Below are positions 54,328-64,000 of a stretch of 64,000 bases of DNA, in pieces. The translations under genes were made by a program, and so were the position numbers. Source of the DNA: Prosopocoilus inquinatus. Lineage: Eukaryota > Arthropoda > Insecta > Coleoptera > Lucanidae. Every line of letters begins with the position of its first letter. Position 1 is the stretch's first letter. The notes below the pieces were generated by a model. It had not been told where the DNA came from, did no database searches, and saw nothing but the letters and a program-made list of their open reading frames with translations. The stretch is from positions 20,346,501-20,410,500 of the forward strand of contig CM069878.1 in assembly GCA_036172665.1 (NCBI GenBank), in the 5' to 3' direction.

Positions 54328-54929
54328 TACACGCTTAAAAATCCCAACTAAATTTTTGATGTCACAACTAATTTTTTAGTGAAAATAGTCCCAGTTGATG
54401 GTGTGTTAGTTTAGTTGTGGAAACAGTGTAATATTCGTGATGATTTTTGTTTTCAGCAACAAAATTAAAGTTGCAAAAACTAATTTTGATATTTTTTAAC
54501 AATGAAAAAAGTAATGACAGGTTATAAAAAGACAGAAATAACTAAATTTTTATTCTATGCAACTTAGGTCCGTATTCATAAACAAAACTTACACTATGCG
54601 CCCGCTTAAAATTGGCTATATTTCATAAATTGAGCATATTTTCCGTATTTTTGGCGCATGATCAGTGAGGGTTTATGAACGTTATGTGAATTACTTTCCC
54701 ACAATGTGTTTATGAAATATAGGGAATTGTAAACGAACGCATAGCGTAAGTTTTGGTTTATGAATACGGGTGTAAATTGTCTTATTTGTCACAAGCACAA
54801 TGGAATTTTTAAAACGGTTTTTATAACTACAGCCGTCAAGTTGTCTGACTAAAAAGTAAGTTACGATAGCATAAACAATACAACAAAACAAATTATAGTT
54901 GAAATTACCATGTAATTTTTAAGCGTGTA
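54328..54929. mobile_element. 602-bp element with 15-bp inverted ends
   Basis: TACACGCTTAAAAAT and exact inverse at the two ends. A second MITE is nested inside. Confidence 0.75.
54570..54769. mobile_element. 200-bp MITE nested in the 54.3-54.9 kb element
   Basis: CGTATTCATAAACAAAACTT and CACTATGCG at the left are inverted at the right (CGCATAGCGTAAGTTTTGGT). Near-perfect 30-bp ends. Confidence 0.88.
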
Positions 54930-55859
54930 TCGTTATTTTGATTTTAAAGGCAATAAATTAAGAGAAGCGGTGCTAGTTTCTTCTTGCAAGACCAATGGGG
55001 TACTTGAAAACCTTTGTTCTGCTCTGTTCGAGTTAGCACTCATTTTCACTTTCGAAGAATAACGGATAATTAGATTAATTTACAGTGATTTTACGGTAGG
55101 CTTATCGGTTCTTTAACAGTGACGTTTAATGAAAAACTCTGTAAAATGTCAAAGCGCACGAATGAAAGTCTAGTGTGCTTAATCGTGAACCACAAAATCG
55201 TGTTGTTATGAGTTCAGCAGTTCAGCAGGGCAGGTAAACATTACTTTCAGTCACATTTTTAAGGTTGGTATGAGTTATTTTCAGGTACGTTAGGTGAAAA
55301 TAGTATATTGTGTCACAAGGGCAGAAAATGAGCATTAGCAGCTCGTGGCTATGGGTTGTACCTCTGTACAGCTGATGAAACCCCAAATGGGGATTTTCCA
55401 CTGGCTGCACTAGCATGCATTGAGTGTATTTCCATCTCGGTTCAGCTTTATATAATAAAACGAGATGGATTTTCCATGGTTACAAAAAAATGTCAACGGT
55501 GCTGTCGAATTTAACTCTTCAAATTTAAGGCACTCGATCTCTAAGGACACAAGTACTGCCATCATATGGTTTTGACACTTTACAGTGGGTATTTGGCCTT
55601 GAACAAGCGGAACATGCGGGTTGTCAAAAATGACAAATTAAATACTTTATGTATTAGCTGTTCATCTTCTTTTTAGACTCTAGAGGGCTATGCATTTTTT
55701 CCATTAAGTTACGTGCTTGTACTATGCCCGCCAAAAAATCTGGGACACGTAAAATGTCCTATTGTAAATATGATGAGTTATTTATTGTTGCTATGGTGTA
55801 TTCGTCCATATGTTTATTTCTGCGTTTTTACGTTACCGTAGAAACAAGTTTAAAGTTGC
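54930..55859. other. Non-coding
   Basis: Near 55357-55400 CTCTGTACAGCTGATGAAAC and a CCCC-AAAT-GGGG hairpin recall family A ribozyme sequence, but no full core is present. Nothing else recognised. Confidence 0.35.
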
Positions 55860-55940
55860 ATTCAATCTAGAGTTGTGTCGTTCACGAACGAATTGTTCAT
55901 ATAATAATATGAACAATTCGTTCGTGAACGACACTAATAA

Positions 55941-56223
55941 GTTTTTAGAAAAATTTTGTGCAAATCGTTCCTGATTGCAGTAAAAACCTCGAGCAGCCTC
56001 TGGACAGCTGTTTCAGCCCTGCTTGGGGCTTCTTCGGCAGAGACGTAGCTCGACATTTCCACTGCACACAAAAACGGCTTGCCCAATTTATTCGCAATTG
56101 CGATGTAAGAATGATGAACAGATAAAATAGCGACATCTTACTATCGCTTTTTGACCTGACATTGCAGTAGGATAGACAAATTGAAGCGGGATTTGCTCCT
56201 AATAAGTCCCCCATGCAAGGCGA
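55941..56223 (-). repeat. Family A ribozyme repeat within the hAT-like MITE
   Basis: One unit on the minus strand, from CCCCCATGCAAGG-side to AAAAATTTTGTGC-side. It is inserted in, or was picked up by, the MITE. Confidence 0.85.
55994..56045 (-). ncRNA. Degenerate hammerhead, family A copy 3
   Basis: As copy 1, but the core reads CCGAAGA (56032-56038). The U of CUGA is changed, so it is predicted inactive. Stem II, GAAA, CAGCUG and GUC are intact. Confidence 0.7.
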
Positions 56224-56984
56224 AATTGCGCAATTGAAAATTAAAATTGTTTAAAAATCCTTACTCAGAGCCTACCTGAACATTGTAAATATTATTGAAA
56301 GCCGTATGTCTCACAATCTTTTTGATTAATATAGTGTGCTATATTATTGATAAAGTAGTTTTATTCTTTCTTCAAAAATGTAAAAATATTCAGAATGATT
56401 CATATATTTTCATTATTAAAATACATGAAAACAAGACGTGAAAAATACATGAATAAAACTGGAAGCAACGGTGCAGCGCGAGGTTTCGTTCATTTCGTTC
56501 ATCTGAATCAAATCTTTCGAAAAGATTCGTTTGCTCACGAACGAACGAAATGAACGAATCTTTAGTCAATCGTTCGTAAACGACACAACTCTAATTCAAT
56601 CTAATAAAATAATTCAAAAATGCCTGTAAAGACTTGTCCCAGATTTTTTTGCTGCGTTTGGTATTTAATATCACTTCTTATACATTGTGATTCAAAAGTG
56701 TCGCGCCATCGCTTAGGTGGTGATATAGAATGTTATTAGGAACATAAATATGTTTTTAGAATTCTTTTAGAATTCTTTTGCGATGCGTGGTTTTCAAGAT
56801 ATAGAGGTTTAAAAGTATTACAAATGGGCAACGTTACATCTACAGATACACTTAAAAATTTGAAATCGTAAATTATAGGTATCCTCCTTTTCGAATTGAA
56901 ATGATTTGTCAAAACATGCGGTAAACAAATTTGACACAATAATAATTGTCAGTTCATAATACTGGGTGGTCAATGGAATTTGTA

Positions 56985-57312
56985 ATTAGAGCAGGCTGTG
57001 AGAGGTGCTATTTTACTCTGTGTGGTTGGACACACAAATAATTAATAAATTGACAGTTGTTATATTTGAGATTACATTCGTGCTTTGTTCATTTGGTCTT
57101 TAATGATACAGTAAACATTATTTTGCTGAAACGCATAAATAAAGTAGTGTTTTTTCTGTACATTTTTTAAATAAGTTTTAGTCAGAAAAAGTTTATGTCG
57201 AATATCAAACATTTTAGAAACTAAATGTCACAATTCTGACACTTAAAATCTTTAATATCAAACTGCAGGCCTGTGTTCGTAAATTACGATAAATACCACA
57301 GCCTGCTCTAAT
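56985..57312. mobile_element. 328-bp MITE
   Basis: ATTAGAGCAGGCTGTG and exact inverse at the two ends, no coding capacity. Confidence 0.85.
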
Positions 57313-58078
57313 ATAAATTTCGTTGATCACATAATACTTTATCTTGTTTAGCTATTCTTAAGTTTCTTAAATAAAAATTTGATGAAGCAGTTGGCCGAAG
57401 TTTGCTTTCAGAAATAAAACACGGTAAAACTTGCAAAGAATTTACAAATATCGTAAACTGAAAGAAGCAAACGAGTAGAATATAAAACCTCCGATCACCC
57501 CAGTTAGAGATAGCCGAGTCCGTGTAAATTTTTGGGTAAACTTTCCCCTCCACAAAAATCGCAACTTTCCTTCTCAACTTTCAGATGTCCTTCTAAAAAA
57601 TTTTTTTTTTAGGAAAGCGCGGGATATCTGAATTGGTAAATTTAAGAAAACGCGGGATATTCGAATTCGTTGTAAAATAGTTACATGATATAATTTAACA
57701 TGCACGCATTTTGAAAAATATGGAAATAAATAAAAAATTAATGATTTTTTATTCATTTTACCATAATTATCCAAAATGCAAGTACAATGTTAAATAATGT
57801 AAATATATTTTCACAAATATATAGCTAAATAAGCGCAATATGCAAACAGGAAATCGTCCTCTTAAAAAGGATATATTAAAAAATAATTACATTAAGCACT
57901 TACATAGCTTACATCACCGGCTTACATAAACGACTGACACTGACATTTGCAATTATTTCAGAAAAGTATTAAAAATTGCATTTTTGGAAAGAATAATCGT
58001 TGATTTGCTTAAATCGCTATTTCTGATAGTCAAGTTTAAGGTTTGGTAAACTTTCTGTCGGTCTAGCATTCAGAATTA
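57313..58078. other. Non-coding
   Basis: A short direct repeat around CGCGGGATAT (about 57618 and 57651). No gene recognised. Confidence 0.35.
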
Positions 58079-58822
58079 TTAGGGGCATTCGACAAACAAA
58101 TCGATTAATTATAATCGGATCGAATAGATTTAAATCGATTCATAAACACACTAGGGGCATTCAACAAATAAATAGATTAATTATAAACGTCAGTGGTTTA
58201 TCGTGACAGGTGAACTTTAACCTCTAGCAATAGTTGCATTAAGTATTGAAAATGAAGTTGCAAATTAATTGCGAAATAGAAAGTTTATTCTTTAATTGAG
58301 ATCTGCTGTATTGCATTCAAATCATCTGTAATTATTAATTAGGACATTGTACACAGTATACACTGACCATTCATGCAAACAATTTTTGAAATGCGTTGTA
58401 TATGCACATATAACATCAACTAAATGTATCTTGTGTACGCAAGGCTAATGCACCTTTATATTTAATCGAAATGAAAAGTCATGGAGATAGTAATATTTTA
58501 TTAGTTAAGTTTTTTGTGCGTTCACAAAAATTACTTTTATACACGATACAGGATTATAGGGCAATAACATGGCGCATTCAGTTGGGGCACACAAATGTAA
58601 GAAATAATTTATGTTATCTCATGCTGAAGGATTAAGCACAGTTCTCTTTCGCACATTGATGTTTTGCTTCTCTGCATTCAGCTATCGCTCTTGCACATTG
58701 ACCTTATGCTTTCCTGCATGTACCAACGTACAGCCGAATACTCTGATTGGATCACCTGTTATAGTGTCCATCGTGCTTTTATATAATTATTCAGTTGATT
58801 CCAGTTTTCAACAACCATTATT

Positions 58823-59012
58823 TTATCTGTTCATCATTCTTACATCGCAATTGCGGATAAATTGGGCAAGTCGTTTTTGGTCTGCATTGGTAATGTCGAG
58901 CTACGTCTCTGCTGAAGAAGCCCCAAGCAGCGCTGAAACAGCTGTCCACAGGCTGCTCGAGGTTTTCACTGCAATCAAGAACGATTTGCACAAAAATTTT
59001 TCTAAAAACATT
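58823..59012 (+). repeat. Partial family A repeat with ribozyme
   Basis: Right half of the unit, from TTATCTGTTCATCATTC to CACAAAAATTTTTCT. The 161-codon frame across it is incidental. Confidence 0.85.
58901..58959 (+). ncRNA. Hammerhead ribozyme, family A copy 4
   Basis: CUGAAGA 58912-58918, GAAA 58935-58938, CAGCUG, GUC 58944-58946. Core intact. Stem II and stem I each carry one mismatch (C at 58931 and C at 58949). Confidence 0.7.
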
Positions 59013-59096
59013 ATTTTTTTCTTCGAATTTACGACGTCCTTTCATTATCCTCAAATAACTAATAAACGAATGCAAAATAGTTATTGTTTTCTTTAG

Positions 59097-60240
59097 ATGA
59101 AAAGGATATCACATATAATTTGTTGCCGAAAACGCACTACTTCCAGAAAGTAAAGCAGCAATATCTAAAACATCTGTAACAAAAGAATGTATGTATGAAA
59201 ATTACATAAAGGGGTTAATTTATCTAATTATATGAACAAATCCAATCATTTTATCTTCAGCTCATTTTGAACCACTGAAGAAGTTCATATTTGAGAATCT
59301 TGAGCATCCCTTCTGCACCTGGCTACTTTGTAATATGAGTATTAAGAGAACATATAGCAGCGTAGAAATTGCTTGCAATGCCATGACAAACTTTACATAC
59401 AATTCGAGTTGGTGAAGTTTGGCTAGGAACATTCCATTGGACCATATGAATCATCTACAAAATAAAATTAAGGTTTTAAACACGAATGTTTTACTCACAC
59501 ACAAGTGCAATTTGCAAATGTCAAACGAGGAATGGAATCCCAAGTGATGGTACACGTTTGGAAAAGGCTCTAATTTTGCAAGCTTATTTCTTTTCTAATT
59601 CCTAATTCCTAAGGTCCATTTTATTAAAGAACATAAGTATCTGGGTTCGTTTTTTTACTCTTAACATATAAAATGCTGCATCTTAAAATTTCAACGCTGA
59701 ACTTTGATGACGTCACGCTTTCAGCTTTAAAACGACAATTTCAAAAGCTGCATCTAATAGTACAAAAACACCTAAAATACTACGGAGGTAAAACTTGGAT
59801 GAAAGACCTAATTAAAGTATTTAGGTACAATCATACATTCTTTCTTTGTAAAATTAATTAATACGACATGAACATTGCAAGAACACTTGATATTAACAGC
59901 AGTAGAATTTTGCAGTTCATATTCAAACGCTGCAGAAAAATATTCATCGCTGTAAATTTTTAGGTTGCATTGTAAGTAAAAAAACGCACCGCGGCGATAA
60001 ACCGTTACAACTTAAAGTCTAAACTAAAAGTAAAAAACGCGTTTGGTTTAATCCCTGCAACGGATGAATTAATCCCGAGTACAAAAACGAGCCCTCTTTT
60101 TACTTATTTCTGAAATAAATAAGTAGCACACATAACCACACCACTTCTTATCTTTGACAGCAAATGACACTTCCACGCCATATTTAATCGCATGGCTTGC
60201 ATCGTAAAATTTTTACGATTAAAAATTTAACAATCGATGT
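59097..60240. other. Non-coding
   Basis: No recognised feature apart from several ATCGAT-containing AT-rich words near the mariner boundary. Confidence 0.3.
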
Positions 60241-60297
60241 TGAATCGATTCATAAGTTTCTGGAAAAAACGCATATGAAATTTGGTAAACGGTATCA

Positions 60298-60784
60298 TTG
60301 TTTTTCGAAGTATTCGCCTTTGACGTCAATACGCTTTTGCATACGCTCGAACCAATTTCTAAAGCACGTTTTCCACTCTAAAGATGGTACCTCAGAAACC
60401 AGTGTCCGGAATGTTTCAACCGCTGCTTCAGCCGACGAAAATCGCTCACCACGCATTTTATTTTTGATATTTGGGAACAAAAAGAAATCATTAGGTAATA
60501 AATCAGGTGAATATGGACAATGAGTCATTAATTCAACATTTTTGTTGGACAAAAAATCAACTGTTTGACGGGCTGAGTGAGAGCTGGCGTTGTCATGATG
60601 GAGAATAATTCGTCGATTTCGATTGTTTCTTCTTATTTGATCGATAACTTCCGGCAAACAAATTGTAGTATACCAATCAGCATTCACGGTTTTTCGATCC
60701 TCTAAAGCCACGGTTGCTACATGTCCAGTTAAACTAAAGAAACAAGCAATCATTTGCTTCGCAGCACTGCGTGAACGGACATCA
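60298..60784 (-). pseudogene. Mariner transposase, C-terminal half
   Basis: About 160 open codons from VRSRSAAKQMIACFFSLTGH-type sequence through WYTTICLPEV, HHDNASSHSA (second Asp), YSPDLLPND (third Asp) to GEYFEKQ at the natural stop. Nearly identical in sequence to 22090-22497 and, unlike that copy, it keeps the segment between MIACFF and NADWY. The N-terminal ~180 residues with both HTH motifs and the first Asp are gone. Confidence 0.92.
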
Positions 60785-60826
60785 TAAATCGATTGTACAT
60801 CGATTGTATCCGTTGAATGCCCCTAA

Positions 60827-61130
60827 TGTATTTGTAGGTATGTCGCTAATTTAATAAGCTTTCTACAATACTTCAACGCCTCTGTTTCGCCAAAAGTTGC
60901 AAAAAAACTGTAAAAATTTTCATATTTTCTGAAAGTATTTGAATTGGGAAAATGACACACTTACACTTGCTTCTTGCTTAATTGGAAATCCACGTGTTTG
61001 ACTTTTTTTTGAAAGGAAATGTGAAACGCAACAGTAAAACCAAACGATAACTAACATTTGGAACGAACTCCAATAACCATAAATGTGAGAAACCGAAATC
61101 TCGAGAAAATTCCAGAACGATTTGCACAAA
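60827..61130. other. Non-coding
   Basis: No recognised feature. Confidence 0.3.
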
Positions 61131-61195
61131 ATTTTTTTGATAACATTTTCAAAAAATTTTGTTGCAAATCGTTTTTATTGCAGTGAAAACCTCGA

Positions 61196-61252
61196 GCAGC
61201 CTCTGTACACCTGTTTCAGCCCTGCTTGGGGCTTCGTCAGCAGAGACGTAGC
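61196..61252 (-). ncRNA. Hammerhead ribozyme, family A copy 5
   Basis: CUGACGA (61234-61240, allowed N=C), stem II AGCCC/GGGCU, GAAA, stem III CAGGUG with one mismatch, cleavage triplet GUA, stem I UCUCUG/CAGAGG perfect. Core intact. Confidence 0.8.
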
Positions 61253-61504
61253 TCGACATTCCAACTGCAAACAAAAACGACTTGTCCAATTTATTCGCAA
61301 TTGCGATGTAAGAGTGATGAATACATAAAACAGCGACATCTTACGATCGCTTTTTGACCTGACATTGCATTAGGATAGACAAATTGATGGGGATTTACTC
61401 CTAATAAGTCCCCCATGCAAGGCGGCCATTCTTGCTGTCAAAGCATAAGGAAAGTTTTAAAAAATTTTGTTGCAAATCGTTTTTGATTGCAGTGAAAACC
61501 TCCA

Positions 61505-61561
61505 GCAGCCTCTGTACAGCTGCTTCAGCTCTGCTTGGGGCTTCGTCAGCAGAGACGTAGT
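61505..61561 (-). ncRNA. Hammerhead ribozyme, family A copy 6
   Basis: CUGACGA (61543-61549), stem II with one mismatch, GAAG in place of GAAA, stem III CAGCUG, triplet GUA, stem I perfect. The last A of GAAA normally pairs with the U of the triplet, so a weaker G-U pair is expected. Confidence 0.7.
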
Positions 61562-61682
61562 TCGATATTCCCACTGCGAACAAAAACGACTTGTCCAATT
61601 TATTCGCAATTGCGATGTAAGAGTGATGAATAGATAAAACAGTGACATCTTACGCTCGCTTTTTGATCTGACATTGCAGTAG

Positions 61683-61855
61683 GATCAAAAACGATTTGCA
61701 ACAAAATTTTTAAAACTTTCAAAATGCTTTGACAGCAAGCATGGCCGCCTTGCATGGGGGACTTATTAGGAGCAAATCCGCTTCAATTTGTCTATCCTAC
61801 TGCAATGTCAGGTCAAAAAGCGATCGTAAGATGTCGCTGTTTTATCTATTGATAA
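61683..61855 (+). repeat. Partial family A repeat, inverted next to the dimer
   Basis: From ATCAAAAACGATTTGC to GATGTCGCTGTTTTATC, lacking the hammerhead. Opposite in orientation to the dimer it abuts. Confidence 0.85.
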
Positions 61856-62186
61856 CATTTTCACATTTTTGGCATTTTTGACATTTGCAAAACAAGCGTC
61901 GCTTGACAACAGGAATGACAGGAAATCATCTTAGCGCCTCTTGCGACTTGATTCTCACACTCCCTGACCCATACTTTAAAGTGATACAAAGTTTCCTATT
62001 GAGTCGGACGGGGGTGGTAAAACTAAGACTATAACTTATGACATACCTACCTAAAGCTTTAATGAATGATTTAAATGTCGAATTAACTCAAAATCAGAAA
62101 AATACAATCAAAAACCGGACGAGTAAAATTAAACCGCTGCAATACACGATTGACATTTTGAGTACTTCAATACATTTTCCTATTTT

Positions 62187-62395
62187 GTTGCAAATCGTTT
62201 TAGATTGCAGTGAAAGCCTCTGCCTCTGTACAGCTGTTTCAGCCCTGTTTGGGGCTTGGTCAGCAGAGACGTAGCTCGACATTCCCAGTGCAAACCAAAA
62301 ACGACTAGTCCAATTTATTCGCAATTGCGATCATAGGATATCGCTGTTTTATCTGTTCATCACTATTACATCGCACATTGACATTATAGGTGCTT
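62187..62395 (-). repeat. Partial family A repeat
   Basis: Unit on the minus strand with the ribozyme region; about 10 bp of the CTCGAGCAGCCTC block is lost. Confidence 0.8.
62218..62273 (-). ncRNA. Degenerate hammerhead, family A copy 7
   Basis: The core reads CUGACCA (invariant G changed). Other parts (AGCCC/GGGCU, GAAA, CAGCUG, GUA, stem I) are intact. Predicted inactive. Confidence 0.7.
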
Positions 62396-63262
62396 TCTTT
62401 CGCTTAAAAGTTTGAATCGTGTTTCGAATAGTTTGGGCCTGAATTTTGTGAGGAAATTCGCACTTTTGACACTGTACGTCCGTAACTGATCTGAGATTGG
62501 CTTAAAATTTTAATCAGACCCTTAAGTAAGTTATATGGTCCACCTTCAACCAGAATTTTAGTTTGTATTCCAATCAGCAGAGGGCCAAAATTAGTAAATA
62601 CAGAATTCTACTGACTGGACGCCGGAAAATAAGTTATTCTACCGCCAACTATAAATTTTATTTTTATACGACTTGTGATCTGTCACAGATTAGAAGCACG
62701 ATTCTGTTAAAAGTGTCCTCAGATCTGGTGAAACGTTGTCTTAGAAGTTTTACTTAGATGAAAACTTAAATTTGAAGTTATTGAGTCATCCTTTTTAGAA
62801 AACGTGATTCTAGAAAGACGGTGTCGTGAAATTGTACTTAACGATAAACGGTAACAGTGAATCGAAATTAAACCTCTCTGTGCGCCGCTGAAGGAGACCA
62901 GTCCCGGTTTTGGTTAGAAATCGAGAATTTCACAATTGTCAAATGTTAATCCATCGCTAAGAATTTTGTTGATATTGCGTCTTGGTAGCTATACGCAGAA
63001 GAATAATTTTTGACTGACGCAATACCGAATGTCAGAAGAAAGAACATCATCAACTTTTTAGCCACAATACATCCAGATGTCCAAAATTTTGAAGCTGTGA
63101 CACCTCGGAGCACAAAAATTGAGGCAGTTCAGAGCTACTTGTTCAATGGAATGCTTGGCTTACAGCCCCTGAAAAATTTGAAACTGCTTTTTTATGTAAA
63201 AGAATAGCACTTAATATATAAATTTGTGCAACTATGTATATTTTTGTAGTTCTTACACGGAA
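62396..63262. other. Non-coding
   Basis: About 62386-62455 is a solo arm of the 1446-1663 MITE. The remainder has no recognised gene. Confidence 0.35.
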
Positions 63263-63340
63263 AGGCCGATTCTGGAACCTCCTCCGACCTTGACCAATAA
63301 AAGTCAAGGTCAAGGTCGAAGGAGGTTCCAGAATCGGCCT
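63263..63340. repeat. 32-bp-arm hairpin
   Basis: AGGCCGATTCTGGAACCTCC through CGACCTTGAC (63263-63294) is inverted at 63309-63340 with one mismatch. Both arms contain the CAAGGTC motif. Confidence 0.9.
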
Positions 63341-63725
63341 ATTCCTGACGTGACCTCACCATGACCTTAAACTTCAAGGCCAAGACCTTGAGGTGACCTC
63401 GATCAAGGTCAAGATTAGAGGAGGTTCCAGAATCGACCTGTTCCTAACGTAACCGAGAGGTAACTTTGAAATGACCTTTAGGGTTCAAGGTTAAGATTGG
63501 AGGAGGTTCTAAAATTTGCTTTGTGCCGATGTAACTACAAGGTTAAGGATCAAGTCAGAGAAGGTTGCAAAAGCTCAATGTCATTGACGTGACCTGACCA
63601 TCATTTCCTCTAAAAGCGAGGTCAGAGGAGGGTTCCAAAAATTATCTATCCTTGGCGTGACCTTAACTTGACGGAGGATCCAAAAATGGTTTATCTTGAA
63701 TACGACCGTAAGGTTGGAGGAGGTA
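63303..63725. repeat. Degenerate tandem repeats rich in TCAAGGTCA half-sites
   Basis: GGAGGTTCCAGAATCG recurs at 63321 and 63420 and in weaker form at about 63500, 63630 and 63676, spaced irregularly from ~45 to ~130 bases. TCAAGGTCA is exact at 63304-63312 and 63403-63411, with near forms such as TGACCTTAA elsewhere. TCAAGGTCA is the extended half-site of FTZ-F1/ERR-type nuclear receptors. The block lies directly upstream of a core promoter, so it may act as an enhancer; equally it may be a satellite-like repeat. Confidence 0.6.
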
Positions 63726-63748
63726 GGGACCCCCACCTAAAATCTTGT

Positions 63749-63782
63749 TATATAAGGTTCTTCATTTGGGAATAGATTCAGT
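63749..63782 (+). promoter_or_regulatory. TATA plus initiator core promoter at right edge
   Basis: TATATAAG begins at 63749 and the initiator TCAGT lies at 63778-63782 with its A at 63780, 31 bases downstream. The spacing is canonical. An untranslated exon and intron follow. Confidence 0.65.
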
Positions 63783-64000
63783 TGTTACAGAACTGTGAGT
63801 TGTGTTGTTAAGTTAATCACCTACCTACATACATAAAAGTAAGTTTAAATCATTTTATTGTAATAATTTATAATTTGTATATTTTTATTGTATTTAACAG
63901 TGACATCTAAACAAGTGGATATTTTCCTGAAGCAAAAGAGAAGGCTCAAGTAAATGGTTCTCAGAGTGCATTTACCACTCAAGCAAATGTGCCGCCTTCA
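63780..64000 (+). other. Probable first exon, 62-nt intron and second exon of a gene that leaves the window
   Basis: From the predicted start, exon 1 would run to 63838, the donor AAAA|GTAAGT opens an intron that closes at TTTAACAG (63839-63900), and exon 2 starts TGACATC. Splicing joins a terminal A to TG, making ATG at the junction, followed by 16 more codons (MTSKQVDIFLKQKRRLK) and a stop; another frame of exon 2 (TSGYFPEAKEKAQVNGSQSA onward) is open to the window edge but has no ATG. The product is unknown. It could be a host gene or a transposon-borne gene. Confidence 0.4.

Larger units (their letters stand above)
55868..56593. mobile_element. hAT-like MITE carrying a ribozyme repeat
   Basis: Ends TAGAGTTGTGTCGTT and inverse, 8-bp duplication ATTCAATC at 55860-55867 and 56594-56601, as for hAT. 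A 60-bp palindrome (GTGTCGTTCACGAACGAATT and inverse) sits at 55875-55934. A family A repeat occupies about 55941-56223. Confidence 0.88.
58079..60826. mobile_element. Possible element bounded by TTAGGGGCATTC ends
   Basis: TTAGGGGCATTCGACAAACAA at 58079 (a second copy at about 58152) and the inverse at 60809-60826. A family A repeat and a mariner fragment lie between. The inverted ends are short and the interior is mixed, so the unit is tentative. Confidence 0.4.
61146..61780 (-). mobile_element. Head-to-tail dimer of family A repeats, 309-bp period
   Basis: AAAATTTTGTTGCAAATCGT recurs at about 61152 and 61461, and the ribozyme cores at 61234 and 61543, both exactly 309 bases apart and in the same orientation. 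A third partial unit on the plus strand (61683-61855) follows. This is the retrozyme layout. Confidence 0.85.

Noticed and set aside
55355..55410. CUGAUGA followed by an ACCCC-AAAU-GGGG hairpin
   Set aside because: GAAA is absent on the 3' side of the hairpin on either strand. Probably a rearranged scrap of family A.
58611..59096. A 161-codon frame
   Set aside because: Its second half is the family A ribozyme repeat, and its first half has no recognisable domain or splice context.

Overview
This is a transposon-rich stretch of an arthropod genome, most probably an insect. The evidence is its AT-rich base composition, Ty3/gypsy, BEL/Pao, Penelope-like (PLE), Jockey-like LINE, mariner, hAT-like and pogo-like remnants, promoters with an arthropod TATA plus TCAGT initiator spacing, and a likely 62-nt intron. 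I recognise no ordinary host protein-coding gene. The only long intact coding region belongs to a retrotransposon.

Layout. 0.7-2 kb: short repeats (a PLE-type end carrying a hammerhead ribozyme, a MITE, a partial ribozyme repeat). 3.5-10.0 kb: a nearly complete minus-strand Ty3/gypsy element with two LTRs, a 4-bp target duplication, PBS and PPT. Its 1886-codon gag-pol frame ends, after integrase, in a TARG1/OARD1-like macro domain and a CCCH zinc finger. 10.05-11.07 kb: nested palindromes. 11.18-13.0 kb: a TA-flanked DNA transposon with long inverted arms. 14.3-15.7 kb: a promoter with a ribozyme-like motif, a LINE RT fragment and a PLE RT fragment. 16.7-20.6 kb: MITEs and fold-back elements. 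21.5-26.1 kb: a broken mariner, a decayed gag with its LTR edge, and a decayed Penelope-like element (RT plus GIY-YIG) with an inverted truncated copy at its left end. 27.3-29.35 kb: ribozyme repeats in palindromic and tandem array and a hAT-like MITE. 31.3-35.7 and 37.5-40.9 kb: large fold-back elements with others nested inside. 42.8-44.7 kb: another. 45.9-50.5 kb: a decayed BEL/Pao element split by a second copy of the 11-13 kb transposon. 50.5-62.4 kb: MITEs, a second mariner fragment and more ribozyme repeats, including a head-to-tail dimer. 63.26-64.0 kb: degenerate repeats rich in nuclear-receptor half-sites, upstream of a core promoter and first exon that run off the window.

Two themes stand out. 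First, hammerhead ribozyme cores (CUGANGA, a hairpin, GAAA, then a short stem III and a UH cleavage site) occur in several repeat families. In the best families stem III is a self-complementary hexamer or dimer (CAGCUG, UACGUA or CG), as expected of ribozymes that act as dimers in tandem transcripts. The best family repeats head-to-tail every 309-312 bp, which is the layout of retrozymes. The decayed Penelope-like element also carries such motifs and is the type of element thought to mobilise them. Second, the gypsy element has apparently captured an ADP-ribose-processing macro domain, with its predicted catalytic Lys and Asp intact, and a C-terminal CCCH finger.
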